Origin: CAZMXP01 sp964570285
Lineage (GTDB): Bacteria; Planctomycetota; PLA2
NCBI GenBank assembly: GCA_964570285.1
Contig: CAZMXP010000025.1
Span: 5,626 to 69,625, forward strand
Direction of reading: 5' to 3'
DNA length: 64,000 nt
Shown here in pieces: positions 17,972 through 27,011 of this stretch (the stretch's first letter is position 1; each line of letters starts with the position of its first letter). A program made the position numbers and the translations under genes. Under the pieces are notes generated by a model. The model ran no database searches and was not told where the DNA came from. It saw only the letters and a program-made list of their open reading frames with translations.

Positions 17972-19765
17972 ATGAATCGCCTCGCCCTTGTCGTGGCGCT
18001 GCTCAGCGGCCTCGTGCTGGCCGACGATGCGCAGCTGCGCGTGCGGCGCGCCGTTGACATCCAGCGCGCGGCGGGCAAGGCGCGCTCCGACGCGGCGCTC
18101 GCGGAGGTCGCTGCCGCGCTGCGCGCGACCGGGGAGGTCGAGTTGGCCGGCGCCGACCTGCGGGCGATGCTCCCGCTCGCCGGCGAGCCGGAGGTCATCC
18201 GGTTGATCGACAGGGCCGGGTCGGGGCGCGCGCTCGCGGAGGCGCTCGAGGGGGCGAGCGACGAGGAGCGGACGGCGCTGCTGCGTCTCGCGCCGAAGGT
18301 GGCCGATCCGCTGCCGCTGCTGCCGGCGATCCTCGCGTCGGGCGACGACAAGGCGCTGCTCGCGATCCGCTGGAAGGGGCGCGTGCTCGAGGCCGCGAGC
18401 CGGCGGGCTCTCGAGGATGTGGCGGGGGGCGGGGGGCCGCTCGCCGCGGCGGCGGCCTCCGCGCTCCGCGACGCGGAGTCCCCGGGCGAGACGCGGCTGC
18501 CGCCGCCGCCGGGGGAGCACATGATGGGCGGCGACGATCTCCCCGGCCCCCCCGATATCGCCGGGCTCGTGGGCCCGGGCGCCGACGGGCCCCGCAAGGT
18601 GAAGGTCTACTACGGCACCGACCGCGCGGAGTTCGTCGCCGCGTGGACCGACCGCGCGCTGCGGTTGCTGCCCGGGGTCGCGTTGCTGCTGCTGACGCCG
18701 CTGCTTGTGCGCCTGCTGCTGTGGCTGTTGCATCCGCGGTTCGCGCGAGTCGTCCGCGGCGGGAGGTGGGCGGCGTACGGCGGCGGCGCGGTGCTCGTCG
18801 TCTACGCCGTCTACGGCCTTCTGTTGCAACAGAAGCGCCTCGACCGGCTCGGGCTCGACTACGGCGCGGAGCGCGGGCCCTTCTACAGCGCCGACCGCTA
18901 CTGCCATTTCGGCACCTGCGAGGTCGGCATCCCGCCGCGCCACGAGACGGGCAGGCTGGAGCGGCCCGGCCTGCTGAGCGCGCACCCGTGGGAGGATCCG
19001 GAGGAGCACGTGATGATCCTCAAGATCGCGCCGCTCGCGAAGGAGGAGTTCTTCGGGGAGCTTGCGCAGGCGGGACGGGAGCGCGCCTTCGTCTTCGTGC
19101 ACGGCTTCAACGTGACGTTCGAGCGCGCGGCGCTGCGCACGGCGCAGATCGCCCACGACCTCGAGTTCGCGGGCGCGCCGATCTTCTTCTCGTGGCCCAG
19201 CCGCGGCGACGTGTTGCAATACACGGTCGACGAGAGCACCGTCGCGTGGGCGACGCACCACCTCAAGCTCTTCCTGCGCGACGTCCGGCGCGCGCTGCCC
19301 GCGGCGACGATCCATCTCGTCGCGCACAGCATGGGCAACCGCGCGCTGACCGAGGCGCTGCGCAGCCTTCGCGAGGAGATCGCGGCGGACCTGCCCCGCT
19401 TCCAGGAGGTCATCCTCGCCGCGCCCGACATCGACGCGGCGACCTTCCGCGACGACGTCGTGCCGGCGCTGCGCCCCACCGCCGAGCGCGTCACGCTCTA
19501 TTGCGCGCCCTTCGACAGCGCGCTCGAGGTGAGCCGCCGCGTCCACGGCTACCCGCGCGCGGGCGACTCGAGCAACGGCGTCTTCGTCGCCGAGGGGCTC
19601 GAGACGGTGGATGTCGCCGTCGAGGACCGCGACGTGCTCGGCCACTCCTACTACGGCAACGCCGGGCCGGTGCTTCGGGATATCATTTCGCTGATGCTCT
19701 ACCGCAAGCCCCCGCAGGAGCGCGGCCTGCTGCCGATGGGCGCCTTCTGGCGGCTCACCCGATGA
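17972..19765 (+). CDS. Membrane-linked alpha/beta hydrolase, DUF900-like
   Basis: 597 residues from the ATG at 17972, which gives a signal peptide (MNRLALVVALLSGLVLADD); an in-frame ATG lies at 17954. Residues to about 190 are helical and Ala-rich. One or two membrane segments follow (ALRLLPGVALLLLTPLLVRL; AYGGGAVLVVYAVYGLLL). The C-terminal half is an alpha/beta hydrolase of the DUF900 type: YYGTDR, VFVHGFNVTFERAALRTAQI, the strand FFSWPSRG, the nucleophile elbow HLVAHSMGNRAL near residue 450 and a later HSYYGN. Ser in HSMGN is the likely nucleophile. The last bases overlap the next start (ATGA), so the two are coupled. Confidence 0.8.
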   Translation: MNRLALVVALLSGLVLADDAQLRVRRAVDIQRAAGKARSDAALAEVAAALRATGEVELAGADLRAMLPLAGEPEVIRLIDRAGSGRALAEALEGASDEERTALLRLAPKVADPLPLLPAILASGDDKALLAIRWKGRVLEAASRRALEDVAGGGGPLAAAAASALRDAESPGETRLPPPPGEHMMGGDDLPGPPDIAGLVGPGADGPRKVKVYYGTDRAEFVAAWTDRALRLLPGVALLLLTPLLVRLLLWLLHPRFARVVRGGRWAAYGGGAVLVVYAVYGLLLQQKRLDRLGLDYGAERGPFYSADRYCHFGTCEVGIPPRHETGRLERPGLLSAHPWEDPEEHVMILKIAPLAKEEFFGELAQAGRERAFVFVHGFNVTFERAALRTAQIAHDLEFAGAPIFFSWPSRGDVLQYTVDESTVAWATHHLKLFLRDVRRALPAATIHLVAHSMGNRALTEALRSLREEIAADLPRFQEVILAAPDIDAATFRDDVVPALRPTAERVTLYCAPFDSALEVSRRVHGYPRAGDSSNGVFVAEGLETVDVAVEDRDVLGHSYYGNAGPVLRDIISLMLYRKPPQERGLLPMGAFWRLTR

Positions 19766-20694
19766 GGCGGCGTTCGGACGCGTGGCCCGCGCTCGCGCTG
19801 CTGGCCGCGGTCGCCGGCGCGGCCGAGCCCGCCGCCCTCCCGGTCCGCAAGACCGTCATCCTCGCGAGCGGCGCGACCTACTACATCGAGGGGCGGCAGG
19901 TGATCGGCCCCGGCGTCGAGATCACGGTCCAGAAGGGAACGGTGCTCGAAGGGCGCGGCAGCAACGCGGTGCTCGAGGTGCAGGGCGCGCTGAAGATCCG
20001 CGGCGTCACCGACCAGGAGTGCACGATCAGGGACCTCGTCATCGAGCCCGCGGCCACCTTCGACGAGATCCGCATCGACATGACGCAATGGAAGAGCGGC
20101 GCGCTGCGCACCGCCCCCGACACCGTGGCCTGCGGCACCCTCGCCATCGAGAACTCCACCCTCGAGCGGCGCGTCGGTTTCGAGGTCTGCTTCGGCGCGG
20201 GCGAGGTGCGCCTGCTCAACACCTGCCTCCACGATCCGTTGCGCATCCGCGGCGGGATCCCGAAGGGCAAGGACAAGAACACCCTCGCCGTGAACCTGAA
20301 CGGCTGCCGCGGGCTGCTCGCGGGCCTCTCGGTCGCGGCGGTCAAGGAGGTCCTGCTGCGCAACACCCGCGTCGCCGGCGCCGAGTGCCTCTTCGACGAC
20401 TGCGGCGCGGTCACGTTCGACGGCAACAAGATCGACGCGGAGCGACTCCTCTTCCGCCAGCCGGAGCCGGGCCGCATGAAGGGCTGGAAGCTGCAGAAGA
20501 CCGACTTCCACGGCACGCGCATCGTGTTCGAGGCGCCCGAGGGCAAGGCCCGCGACCGGATCCTCGTCGACAAGTGCTGGTTCAAGGGGCTCGAGAGGCC
20601 GAAAGAGATCCTTGATGCTGTCTTCGACCCGAAGGGGTGCGTCGAGATCCAGTTTGGTAAGATCCAGGCGCGTCCGCTCGAACTCGCGGGCTGA
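19762..20694 (+). CDS. Exported beta-helix-like protein of unknown function
   Basis: 310 residues with a signal peptide (WPALALLAAVAGAAEP). The mature protein has regular short strands separated by turns with Asn/Gly (ILASGATYYIEGRQVIGPGV, VLEVQGALKIRGV, LAIENSTLERRV, VRLLNTCLHDPLRI, LLRNTRVAGAECLF), the look of a right-handed parallel beta-helix. No catalytic motif was identified. Its ATG overlaps the stop of the DUF900-like hydrolase, which suggests joint expression and perhaps related extracytoplasmic work. Confidence 0.65.
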   Translation: MRRRSDAWPALALLAAVAGAAEPAALPVRKTVILASGATYYIEGRQVIGPGVEITVQKGTVLEGRGSNAVLEVQGALKIRGVTDQECTIRDLVIEPAATFDEIRIDMTQWKSGALRTAPDTVACGTLAIENSTLERRVGFEVCFGAGEVRLLNTCLHDPLRIRGGIPKGKDKNTLAVNLNGCRGLLAGLSVAAVKEVLLRNTRVAGAECLFDDCGAVTFDGNKIDAERLLFRQPEPGRMKGWKLQKTDFHGTRIVFEAPEGKARDRILVDKCWFKGLERPKEILDAVFDPKGCVEIQFGKIQARPLELAG

Positions 20695-20718
20695 GCGGGC
20701 GCAAGGAGGGTGGCAACG

Positions 20719-21102
20719 ATGTGGCTGCGGACTCTGATCGTCCTCTCGGCTGCGGTCTGGGGGGGGTGCGGGGGGGGCGGCGGCGCCGCCGCGCCCGGCC
20801 TCGTCCCGGTGTCCCAGAACGAGACGGTCGTCGTGCGCTTCGACCGCGACGGCGACGACCTCCCCGACCTGATGACGCTCGACCGCTCGAAGGAGCCCTA
20901 CGTCATCGTCGCGAGCCTCGACGGCACCGCCGACGGGAACGCGCTCGACACGACCGACCTCGTGCGCGGCCTTCCGATCGACCCCGCGATCAGCCGCGCG
21001 CTCGCGCTCTACCTCGCTACGTCGTATCGGGCGGGCGCCGAGACCGATCTCGATGTCGCCGACTCCGCCGGCCGCGAACTGAAGGTGACGGTGTTCGAAT
21101 GA
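20719..21102 (+). CDS. Small lipoprotein
   Basis: 127 residues from the ATG at 20719, which has AAGGAGG at 20703-20709. The signal ends in a lipobox (SAAVWGGC) and a Gly run. The mature part includes RFDRDGDDLPDLMTLDRSKE, a Ca-binding, dockerin/EF-hand-like Asp pattern often seen in secreted proteins. Function unknown. Its TGA overlaps the ATG of the IPT/TIG gene that follows. Confidence 0.65.
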   Translation: MWLRTLIVLSAAVWGGCGGGGGAAAPGLVPVSQNETVVVRFDRDGDDLPDLMTLDRSKEPYVIVASLDGTADGNALDTTDLVRGLPIDPAISRALALYLATSYRAGAETDLDVADSAGRELKVTVFE

Positions 21103-22484
21103 GGATCCTCGCCACGCTTCTCTGCGCCGTCGCGATCGCCTCCGGCGCCGAAGTCAGGCCCGGGTGCGGCGCCGCGGGCGACGTCGTGCTCGTCACCGGG
21201 GCTTCCCTCCCCGAGACCCCTTCCATCACCATCGACGGCATCGCCGCCGAGATCGTCAAGTCGGATTCGACCCGCCTGCTCTGCCGCGTGCCCGAGGGCG
21301 CCGCCACAGGCGACGTCGAACTGCTCGTCGAGGGCGAGAGCCTTCCGTTCCACGTGCTGCCCGAGGGCGCGCCGGTGGTCCTGCACCAGAGCGCATCGAC
21401 GCTCGTCGCCGGCGAACCGCTCTTCCTCGTGGGCCGCCGTCTCGGCGGCGGCGTCGCGGACTTCGTCGACGGCGACGGTATCGCGCAGGCGACGGCGAGC
21501 CTCAAGGGGCGCGACCGCGCCGCGGTGGTGACGCTCCCCGAGACGCTTCCCGCGGGCTCCTACACGATCGTCATCACGAACCGCGACGGCCTCGACACCG
21601 GCGTCTGCTCGCCGGCCATCGTGATCGCCGACGCCGGCGCCGCGACGCTCGACTCGATCTCGCCCGAGGGCGCGCTCGTCGGCGAGAGGCTCGAACTCAC
21701 CGGCCGCGACCTCTCGCCGATCGGCCCCTGCCGGGTCGTCTGGACGCCGCAGGGCGGAGGCGAGGCGCTGCGCGTGCCCGGCTTCTCGAACGGGTACGAC
21801 CGGGTCGTGTCGCACGTGCCGCTGCGCGCGGAGTTCGGCACCGTCTATGACGTCTCGATCGACCTGCGCGGGGACGCGGAGAGCAACGCGCTCGCGTACG
21901 CGACCGGGAATCCCGGCCTGCCGTTCGTCGGCGGCATCAGCCCCGGCGCGGGTCCCGCGGGGAGCGTCGTCGAGATCGGCGGCAGCGACCTGCTCGTGCT
22001 GGGCGCGTGGCCCGAGGTGACGCTCGGCGGCGAGAGGCTGCCGATCCTCTTCGTGAAGCCGGGGCGGCACGGGGGCGACGACCTGATCGTCGTCGGCATC
22101 CCGTACGAGGCGGCTGAGGGCACCCACGACCTGGTCGTTACGGTTGACGGTGTCGCGTCGAACGCAACGCCGTTCACCGTCGAGGCGACCCTGCTCCGCG
22201 TCACGCGCATGAGTCCCGACTCGCAGGGCACGGACGGCCCCTACTTCCCCGTCGCGATCGAGGGGAGCGGCTTCGGCTGGTGGGGGCAGGGCGACCTCGA
22301 CGTCGTCTGGGACGACGGCAGCGGCGCCGCGCCGCTCGCCGGCAATGTGATCGTGCGCAGCGACACGCTGCTGCTCGTGCGCGTGCCGGGGGGACGGAGG
22401 GACCCGCTGCCCGCGGGCAGCTACGAGGTCCGCGTCGAACGCAACGGCTCCTCCGCCCTCGCCGGCACCTATCTCGTCGACTAG
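21099..22484 (+). CDS. Exported protein with tandem IPT/TIG Ig-like domains
   Basis: 461 residues. A signal peptide (MRILATLLCAVAIASGAE) precedes about four Ig-like repeats of IPT/TIG type, each with a G-V-x-G-x-x-L/F opening strand and a PxxLPxGSY-like closing strand: GDVVLVTGASLPETPSITI, ISPEGALVGERLELTGRDLS, ISPGAGPAGSVVEIGGSDLL, PYFPVAIEGSGFGWWGQG, with TLPAGSYTIVITNRDGLDTG as a closing example. Such domains mediate binding in the envelope or outside the cell. The ATG overlaps the preceding lipoprotein stop. The last base of the stop lies within copy 1 of the 35-bp palindrome. Confidence 0.75.
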   Translation: MRILATLLCAVAIASGAEVRPGCGAAGDVVLVTGASLPETPSITIDGIAAEIVKSDSTRLLCRVPEGAATGDVELLVEGESLPFHVLPEGAPVVLHQSASTLVAGEPLFLVGRRLGGGVADFVDGDGIAQATASLKGRDRAAVVTLPETLPAGSYTIVITNRDGLDTGVCSPAIVIADAGAATLDSISPEGALVGERLELTGRDLSPIGPCRVVWTPQGGGEALRVPGFSNGYDRVVSHVPLRAEFGTVYDVSIDLRGDAESNALAYATGNPGLPFVGGISPGAGPAGSVVEIGGSDLLVLGAWPEVTLGGERLPILFVKPGRHGGDDLIVVGIPYEAAEGTHDLVVTVDGVASNATPFTVEATLLRVTRMSPDSQGTDGPYFPVAIEGSGFGWWGQGDLDVVWDDGSGAAPLAGNVIVRSDTLLLVRVPGGRRDPLPAGSYEVRVERNGSSALAGTYLVD

Positions 22485-22517
22485 CGGGACAAAGGGGTCA
22501 GACCCCGTTGTCCCGCT
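22483..22517. repeat. 35-bp palindromic repeat, copy 1
   Basis: Near-perfect inverted repeat with arms AGCGGGACAA and TTGTCCCGCT around a GGGGTC/GACCCC core. The same sequence occurs at 25896-25930 (identical 35 bp) and 50791-50822. This copy begins inside the stop codon of the IPT/TIG gene and could fold into a strong hairpin at the transcript end. Confidence 0.9.
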
Positions 22518-22655
22518 GTCGCCCGGGCGCGACGCCCCCGGACCCCCCGGGTATCGCCCCCGCACGGGCGCGAAACGCCGCGCCGCGCTTTCGTATCCCC
22601 GCGGGCACGAATCCCGCGGTACGCCGTTTGTGTCCCTCCTCGCGGAGGTGACACG

Positions 22656-24728
22656 ATGGTCCGAACCGCACTCGCGACGCTCTCACTTGCAACACTTGTG
22701 TTGTCCGACCCTCCTGTGGCTTCTCCCGCCGCCGCGGCGGCGGAAGAGGTCGCGGAGATCTACGTCACCGGCCTGCGGCTGCCCGCGGGCGTGCCGACGG
22801 TGCCGCGCGACAGCGTCGGCTCCCGCGACGTCTTCGGCCCGGAGGAGGTGCGCGAGACCGGCGCGCGCGAGATCAACGACCTCGTGCAGAACATCCCCGC
22901 CATCTCGACGCGCCCCTACAACGGCGGCGAGGCCTCCGCGCCGAGCTTCTCGATGCGCGGCCTGCCCGACGACGGGCTCACGGAGTACATCCACGTGCTC
23001 ATCGACGGCGTGCCCGCGAGCCGGCTGCCGTACGGGTGGACCGCCTTCTCGTTCATGCCGATCACGACGGAGCGCCTCTACGCGATCGACTACATCCGCG
23101 GCGCGCATTCGGTGCGCTACTCGCCGAACACCGTCGGCGGCGTGCTCAATCTCCTCACCGCGCCCATCCCGGCGGCGTGGACGTCGGAGGTGCGCAACAC
23201 CTTCGGCGCCTACGGCTACCGCAGCACGCTGATCTCGGTCGGCGGCACGCGCGGCAGCCTCGGCGCGCTCGGCACCTTCGTCGACAAAAGCGGCGACGGC
23301 TACCGCGACCGCGGCTCCTGGGACCAGCAGGACGCGCACGTCAAGCTGCGGTGGGACATCGACGGCTCGACCTGGCTCGCGGGCTCCTTCGGCTACATCG
23401 AGGACGACCACCAGGTGCCGGGCGGCCTCACGCAGGCCGAGTTCGATGCCAATCGCTTCGCGAACAGCCGACCCGGCAACCGGTTCGACGGCTACCGCGC
23501 GAACGGCGACGTCGTCTGGCACCGGGACTTCGGCGACGGCTGCTGGGCGGAGGGGTTTGTCTACTTCTCCGACACCTACGGCAACCTGCACGGGCAGCGT
23601 CCCCCGGTGGGGACCTCCACAACGATCGAGGACCGCGCCGGCCACAACATCTTCGGGGGGCTCGGGGGCCGAGGCGGCACGCGGGTGGAGTTCCTCGGCC
23701 TGGAGCACTCGCTCTACGGGGGCGTGCGCGTGCAGCGCGAGAGGATTCCGTCGCAGAAGACCTGGTCGATGCCGATCGCGGGCGGCCCGACGACGCTGCT
23801 CGCCGACAGCGAACTCTCGCTGACCGCGCTCTCGCTGCACCTCGACGACACCTTCCACCCGACGGAGCGCTGGACGGTGGTGCTCGGCGCCCGCGTCGAG
23901 TGGGTCCCCTCGATGGAGGGGAGCGATTCGGTGACCGGCTTCGTCTTCGAGGACGACGAACTCGTGCTGCTGCCCGGCCTCGGCGTCTCCTACGAGGCGT
24001 GCAAGCAGGTGACGCTGTTCGCGAACTACTTCGAGGGGTTCCGCGCGCCGCAGGTCTGGGGCTTCGGCTCCACGGCGCCGGGCGAGGATCTCGAGTTCGA
24101 GAAGGGGCGGTCGGCCGAAGTGGGCGCGCGCTACTTCGGCTCCCGGGGCGTCACGCTCTCGGTCACCGGCTGGCGCCTCGAGTTCGACGACTTCGGCGTC
24201 TTCTACACCGGCACCTACAGCAACCTCGGCCGCATCCTCTCGCTGGGCGTCGACTTCGAGGCGGAGTGGCAACTGGGCGAGGTCTGGTCGTCCCTCGACG
24301 GCTTCGCGCTGCTCGCCTCCTTCACGTTGCAGGACGCGGAGCTGAAGGCGGGCCCGTCGGCCGGCAACGAGGTCCCCTACGCGTGGGAGCAGAAGGCCGC
24401 CTGGCGGCTGCGCTACGTGCGCGGCGGCTGGAGCGCGACGGTCGGCGGCACCTACGTCGGCGACTCCTTCAGCGATGAAGCCAACACGAGCACGCCGAGC
24501 GCCGACGGGCAGTTCGGCATCAACCCCTCCCGCGCGATCTGGGACGCCCGCGTCGCCCGTCGCGTCGACCTGGGCAAGCAGGTGGAACTGAACGTCGCGG
24601 TCGGCGCGACCAACCTCTTCGACAAGGAGTGGTACGTCCACTCCCGCGGCGGCTTCTTCGGCGGCGGCCTCGTCTCCGGCGCGCCGTTCCAGGGCTATGC
24701 GAGCTTCGACCTGTCGGTCAAGTGGTAG
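22656..24728 (+). CDS. TonB-dependent outer-membrane receptor
   Basis: 690 residues. A signal peptide (ATLSLATLVLSDPPVASPAA) precedes a plug domain with the usual motifs: EIYVTGLRLP, REINDLVQNIPAIST, FSMRGLPDDG, VLIDGVPASRLPYG and DYIRGAHSVRYSPNTVGGVLN (shown in part). The remainder is beta-barrel and ends in SFDLSVKW, an aromatic terminus expected for outer-membrane insertion. A TonB box may lie near EEVAEIYVTG. The resemblance of the plug to ferric dicitrate-type receptors suggests a metal chelate substrate, but this is inference. The start has GCGGAGG upstream. Five bp separate it from the beta-propeller-like gene. Confidence 0.88.
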   Translation: MVRTALATLSLATLVLSDPPVASPAAAAAEEVAEIYVTGLRLPAGVPTVPRDSVGSRDVFGPEEVRETGAREINDLVQNIPAISTRPYNGGEASAPSFSMRGLPDDGLTEYIHVLIDGVPASRLPYGWTAFSFMPITTERLYAIDYIRGAHSVRYSPNTVGGVLNLLTAPIPAAWTSEVRNTFGAYGYRSTLISVGGTRGSLGALGTFVDKSGDGYRDRGSWDQQDAHVKLRWDIDGSTWLAGSFGYIEDDHQVPGGLTQAEFDANRFANSRPGNRFDGYRANGDVVWHRDFGDGCWAEGFVYFSDTYGNLHGQRPPVGTSTTIEDRAGHNIFGGLGGRGGTRVEFLGLEHSLYGGVRVQRERIPSQKTWSMPIAGGPTTLLADSELSLTALSLHLDDTFHPTERWTVVLGARVEWVPSMEGSDSVTGFVFEDDELVLLPGLGVSYEACKQVTLFANYFEGFRAPQVWGFGSTAPGEDLEFEKGRSAEVGARYFGSRGVTLSVTGWRLEFDDFGVFYTGTYSNLGRILSLGVDFEAEWQLGEVWSSLDGFALLASFTLQDAELKAGPSAGNEVPYAWEQKAAWRLRYVRGGWSATVGGTYVGDSFSDEANTSTPSADGQFGINPSRAIWDARVARRVDLGKQVELNVAVGATNLFDKEWYVHSRGGFFGGGLVSGAPFQGYASFDLSVKW

Positions 24729-24733
24729 ACATC

Positions 24734-25957
24734 ATGCGCAAGACACTGCTGCTTCTCGTAATCATGCCTCGGCTTGCTCTGCCTCAGGAGACACCGGCCC
24801 CCGCACCCCCCGAATATCGCACGCCGGCGGTGCCCACCGAGGGGGAGGTCGTCCTCCCCGCCACCGGCGGCTGGCATGCGTCGCTGATCCTCGACAACGG
24901 CGGCGTCGGCGTCTGGACCGTGAAGTCGTTCAAGGTCTTTCCCGAGCTTGCCTGCCCGGAGGTCGTCGGGCTCGACGACAAGGGCGTCTGCCATGTGTTC
25001 GTCCCCTACAGCGGGCGGTGGACGCCACTCACTTGCATCTACGACGGCAAGTGGCTTGGCGGTCTCGCCCACGGCGACATCGACCCGCGCATCGACGGCG
25101 AGGAGACCTACACCGGGAGCCAGCGCGGAAACCTCTATCAGGTCGTGGCGTACCCGCACCGCACGATCGACTACCGGTTGATCGCGCACTGGGACGGGCT
25201 TGAGGTGCATACGATCGTCGCGGGCGACCTCGACGCGGCGCGGCCGGGCAAGGAGATGCTCGTCTTCACGCGGCCGGGCGGACTCTTCCTCGTGACGCCG
25301 ACGGGTCCCCACGGAACGTTCGAGACGGTGAGGCTCGAGGGTGTCGCGAGCCGCGTGCGCGACGCCGAACTCGTCCCGGGCACGCGCGACGTGGCGACCG
25401 TCTCCGTGGACGGCACCGTGCGGCTGCTCCGCCTCGGCGCGAAGGGGCCGGAGTGGACCGACGTTCACCGCGACGCGATGGGGGCGGGGCGCGTCGCGCT
25501 GCGGCCGGGCGAGCCGCTCGTGCTCTACACGACCCACGACGACGGCCGCATCCTCCGCCACGAGCGGCGGGCGGACGGGAGTTGGCGCAGTGAGCCGATC
25601 TACCTCGGGCCGCTCGGCCCGCGCGGCATCGCCGCCGGCCGCTTCGACGCCGACCCGGCGACAGAGACGGTGGCCATCTTCGGCTACAGCGGCAAGGTCG
25701 AACTGCTCTCGAAGCGCGGAGACCGCTGGGAGGTGGAGACGCTCTTCCACGATCGCGACAAGGGCCACTGGCTCGCGGCCGCGGAGGTGGATGGCCGGAA
25801 TGCGACGTCGGAGCTGGTTTCCGCGGGCTACAGCGGCCGGATCGTGCTGCTTTCGCGCCCCCCCGGCTACGGCATCCCCGGCATCCCCGCCGCCGAGCGG
25901 GACAAAGGGGTCAGACCCCGTTGTCCCGCTGAACCGGAAGGGGGGGTGGGGCGTTGA
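24734..25957 (+). CDS. Exported beta-propeller-like (VCBS/FG-GAP-like) protein
   Basis: 407 residues with a signal peptide (KTLLLLVIMPRLALPQE). The body has repeated strands of the kind found in seven-bladed propellers: HTIVAGDLDAARPGKEMLVF, VRDAELVPGTRDVATVSVDG, GPRGIAAGRFDADPATETVA and AAAEVDGRNATSELVSAGYS; the D-x-D-x-x-x-x-x-E pattern resembles FG-GAP/VCBS units. The last roughly 20 codons come from copy 2 of the palindromic repeat and beyond, so the natural C-terminus was probably near PGIPAAE. It follows the TonB receptor by 5 bp, suggesting a joint surface function. Confidence 0.7.
   Translation: MRKTLLLLVIMPRLALPQETPAPAPPEYRTPAVPTEGEVVLPATGGWHASLILDNGGVGVWTVKSFKVFPELACPEVVGLDDKGVCHVFVPYSGRWTPLTCIYDGKWLGGLAHGDIDPRIDGEETYTGSQRGNLYQVVAYPHRTIDYRLIAHWDGLEVHTIVAGDLDAARPGKEMLVFTRPGGLFLVTPTGPHGTFETVRLEGVASRVRDAELVPGTRDVATVSVDGTVRLLRLGAKGPEWTDVHRDAMGAGRVALRPGEPLVLYTTHDDGRILRHERRADGSWRSEPIYLGPLGPRGIAAGRFDADPATETVAIFGYSGKVELLSKRGDRWEVETLFHDRDKGHWLAAAEVDGRNATSELVSAGYSGRIVLLSRPPGYGIPGIPAAERDKGVRPRCPAEPEGGVGR
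25896..25930. repeat. 35-bp palindromic repeat, copy 2, inside a CDS end
   Basis: Identical over 35 bp to the copy at 22483-22517. Here the preceding reading frame runs straight through the palindrome (encoding RDKGVRPRCPA) before reaching a stop at 25957, so the element probably inserted at or just before an older stop codon. Confidence 0.9.
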
Positions 25958-25964
25958 CAGGGGG

Positions 25965-27011
25965 GTGACCCGCGCCCCCCTCATCCTCGCCATCGCCCTC
26001 TTCGCCTCCTGCGGCGTTCCCCTCGCGCAGCCGGTTGCCGTCGCGATCACCGCTGAACCCGATGAGCCCGAGCCCGAACCGGTCGCCGACGAGGACCTCC
26101 CCCCCGACCCTGTCGGGCGCGGCGACTGCGCGCTGACGATCCGCCTGCACGAGATCGGCACCCGGGCCCCGGTGGGCGCCAGCATCCAGCTCTGGCGGCT
26201 CGGCGCGCCGGGCAACGACGATTGGACCGAGGGCGACCAGCTCCAGCTACGCTGCGACGTGCCGCTCGAAGGGACGAGCCTCCACGACCTGCCCGCCGGC
26301 CGCTACCGGATCTTCTCCGGCGATGCGAGGCGCGGCGCCCACGATCCCCCGGAGTTCCTGCTCGAAGAGGGCCACAGCGACGCCGACCTGCCGATGGACA
26401 TGCCGCGGCGCATGGCCGCGACGCTGCTGATCCTCGACGAGCGCAACCGGCAGGTCACGGAGGCCACCCGCACCGACGGGGGCCGAGGCTCATCGAGTTC
26501 TTCGCGCGACGACGAGCCCGACTGGGTCGTCTCGCGCCACCTGCGCCGGGGCGTCGCCTGCCGATCGAGCTTCTGCTGTCGCGGCTGCGGCGGCGGCCGC
26601 TCGCGCCCCGTCGCGGTCACCGCGACGCGCGACGGCTTCCTCCTCGGCGAGTTCACCGAGGCCTCCCGCACTTCAACCGACACCTCCTCCCACACCTTCC
26701 GCATCCCCGACCAGACCGACGTGCGGCTCCACTTCGCCAACGACCACCCCGCCCCGTGGCGGTTCGTCGCGCGCTCCGTCCCCCGCGGCCCCCTCTGGAA
26801 TTCCGTGCTTGTCGAAGGCCGCCCGCTCCCCGTGGACGCGCGCTTCGAAGCGTGGAGCGACGCGCGCGACGTGCCGGGCCCGATCAAGGTCCAGGTGCAG
26901 CTCGACGGCTACGAGAAGCTCGCGTTCGAGTGGACGCCCGGCGAGTGGCTGCCCTTCAGGGAGCTAGCGCCCTCACCCGCATCCCCCGCACCTGGTCCGA
27001 GCCGATCCTGA
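25965..27011 (+). CDS. Lipoprotein of unknown function
   Basis: 348 residues from a GTG at 25965, chosen because it places the signal LILAIALFASC with a lipobox at the N-terminus. The mature protein starts with an acidic Pro/Glu linker (EPDEPEPEPVADEDLPPDP) and has beta-rich domains resembling carboxypeptidase-regulatory or transthyretin-like folds (GASIQLWRLGAP, TSLHDLPAGRYRIFSG, VTATRDGFLLGEFT, PIKVQVQLDGYEKLAFEW). A Cys-rich loop (CRSSFCCRGCGGG) sits mid-protein. The 3' end overlaps the convergent methyltransferase-like gene by 56 bp. Function unknown. Confidence 0.65.
   Translation: MTRAPLILAIALFASCGVPLAQPVAVAITAEPDEPEPEPVADEDLPPDPVGRGDCALTIRLHEIGTRAPVGASIQLWRLGAPGNDDWTEGDQLQLRCDVPLEGTSLHDLPAGRYRIFSGDARRGAHDPPEFLLEEGHSDADLPMDMPRRMAATLLILDERNRQVTEATRTDGGRGSSSSSRDDEPDWVVSRHLRRGVACRSSFCCRGCGGGRSRPVAVTATRDGFLLGEFTEASRTSTDTSSHTFRIPDQTDVRLHFANDHPAPWRFVARSVPRGPLWNSVLVEGRPLPVDARFEAWSDARDVPGPIKVQVQLDGYEKLAFEWTPGEWLPFRELAPSPASPAPGPSRS

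Noticed and set aside
14293..18597. A 1434-residue minus-strand frame under the HEAT-repeat gene
   Set aside because: Mirror-frame shadow; no signal, no motif, and the plus-strand HEAT and hydrolase motifs explain the same DNA.
22518..22655. A riboswitch (cobalamin-like) ahead of the TonB receptor
   Set aside because: The 138-bp leader is GC-rich with a few small hairpins but no conserved box of a known riboswitch could be found.
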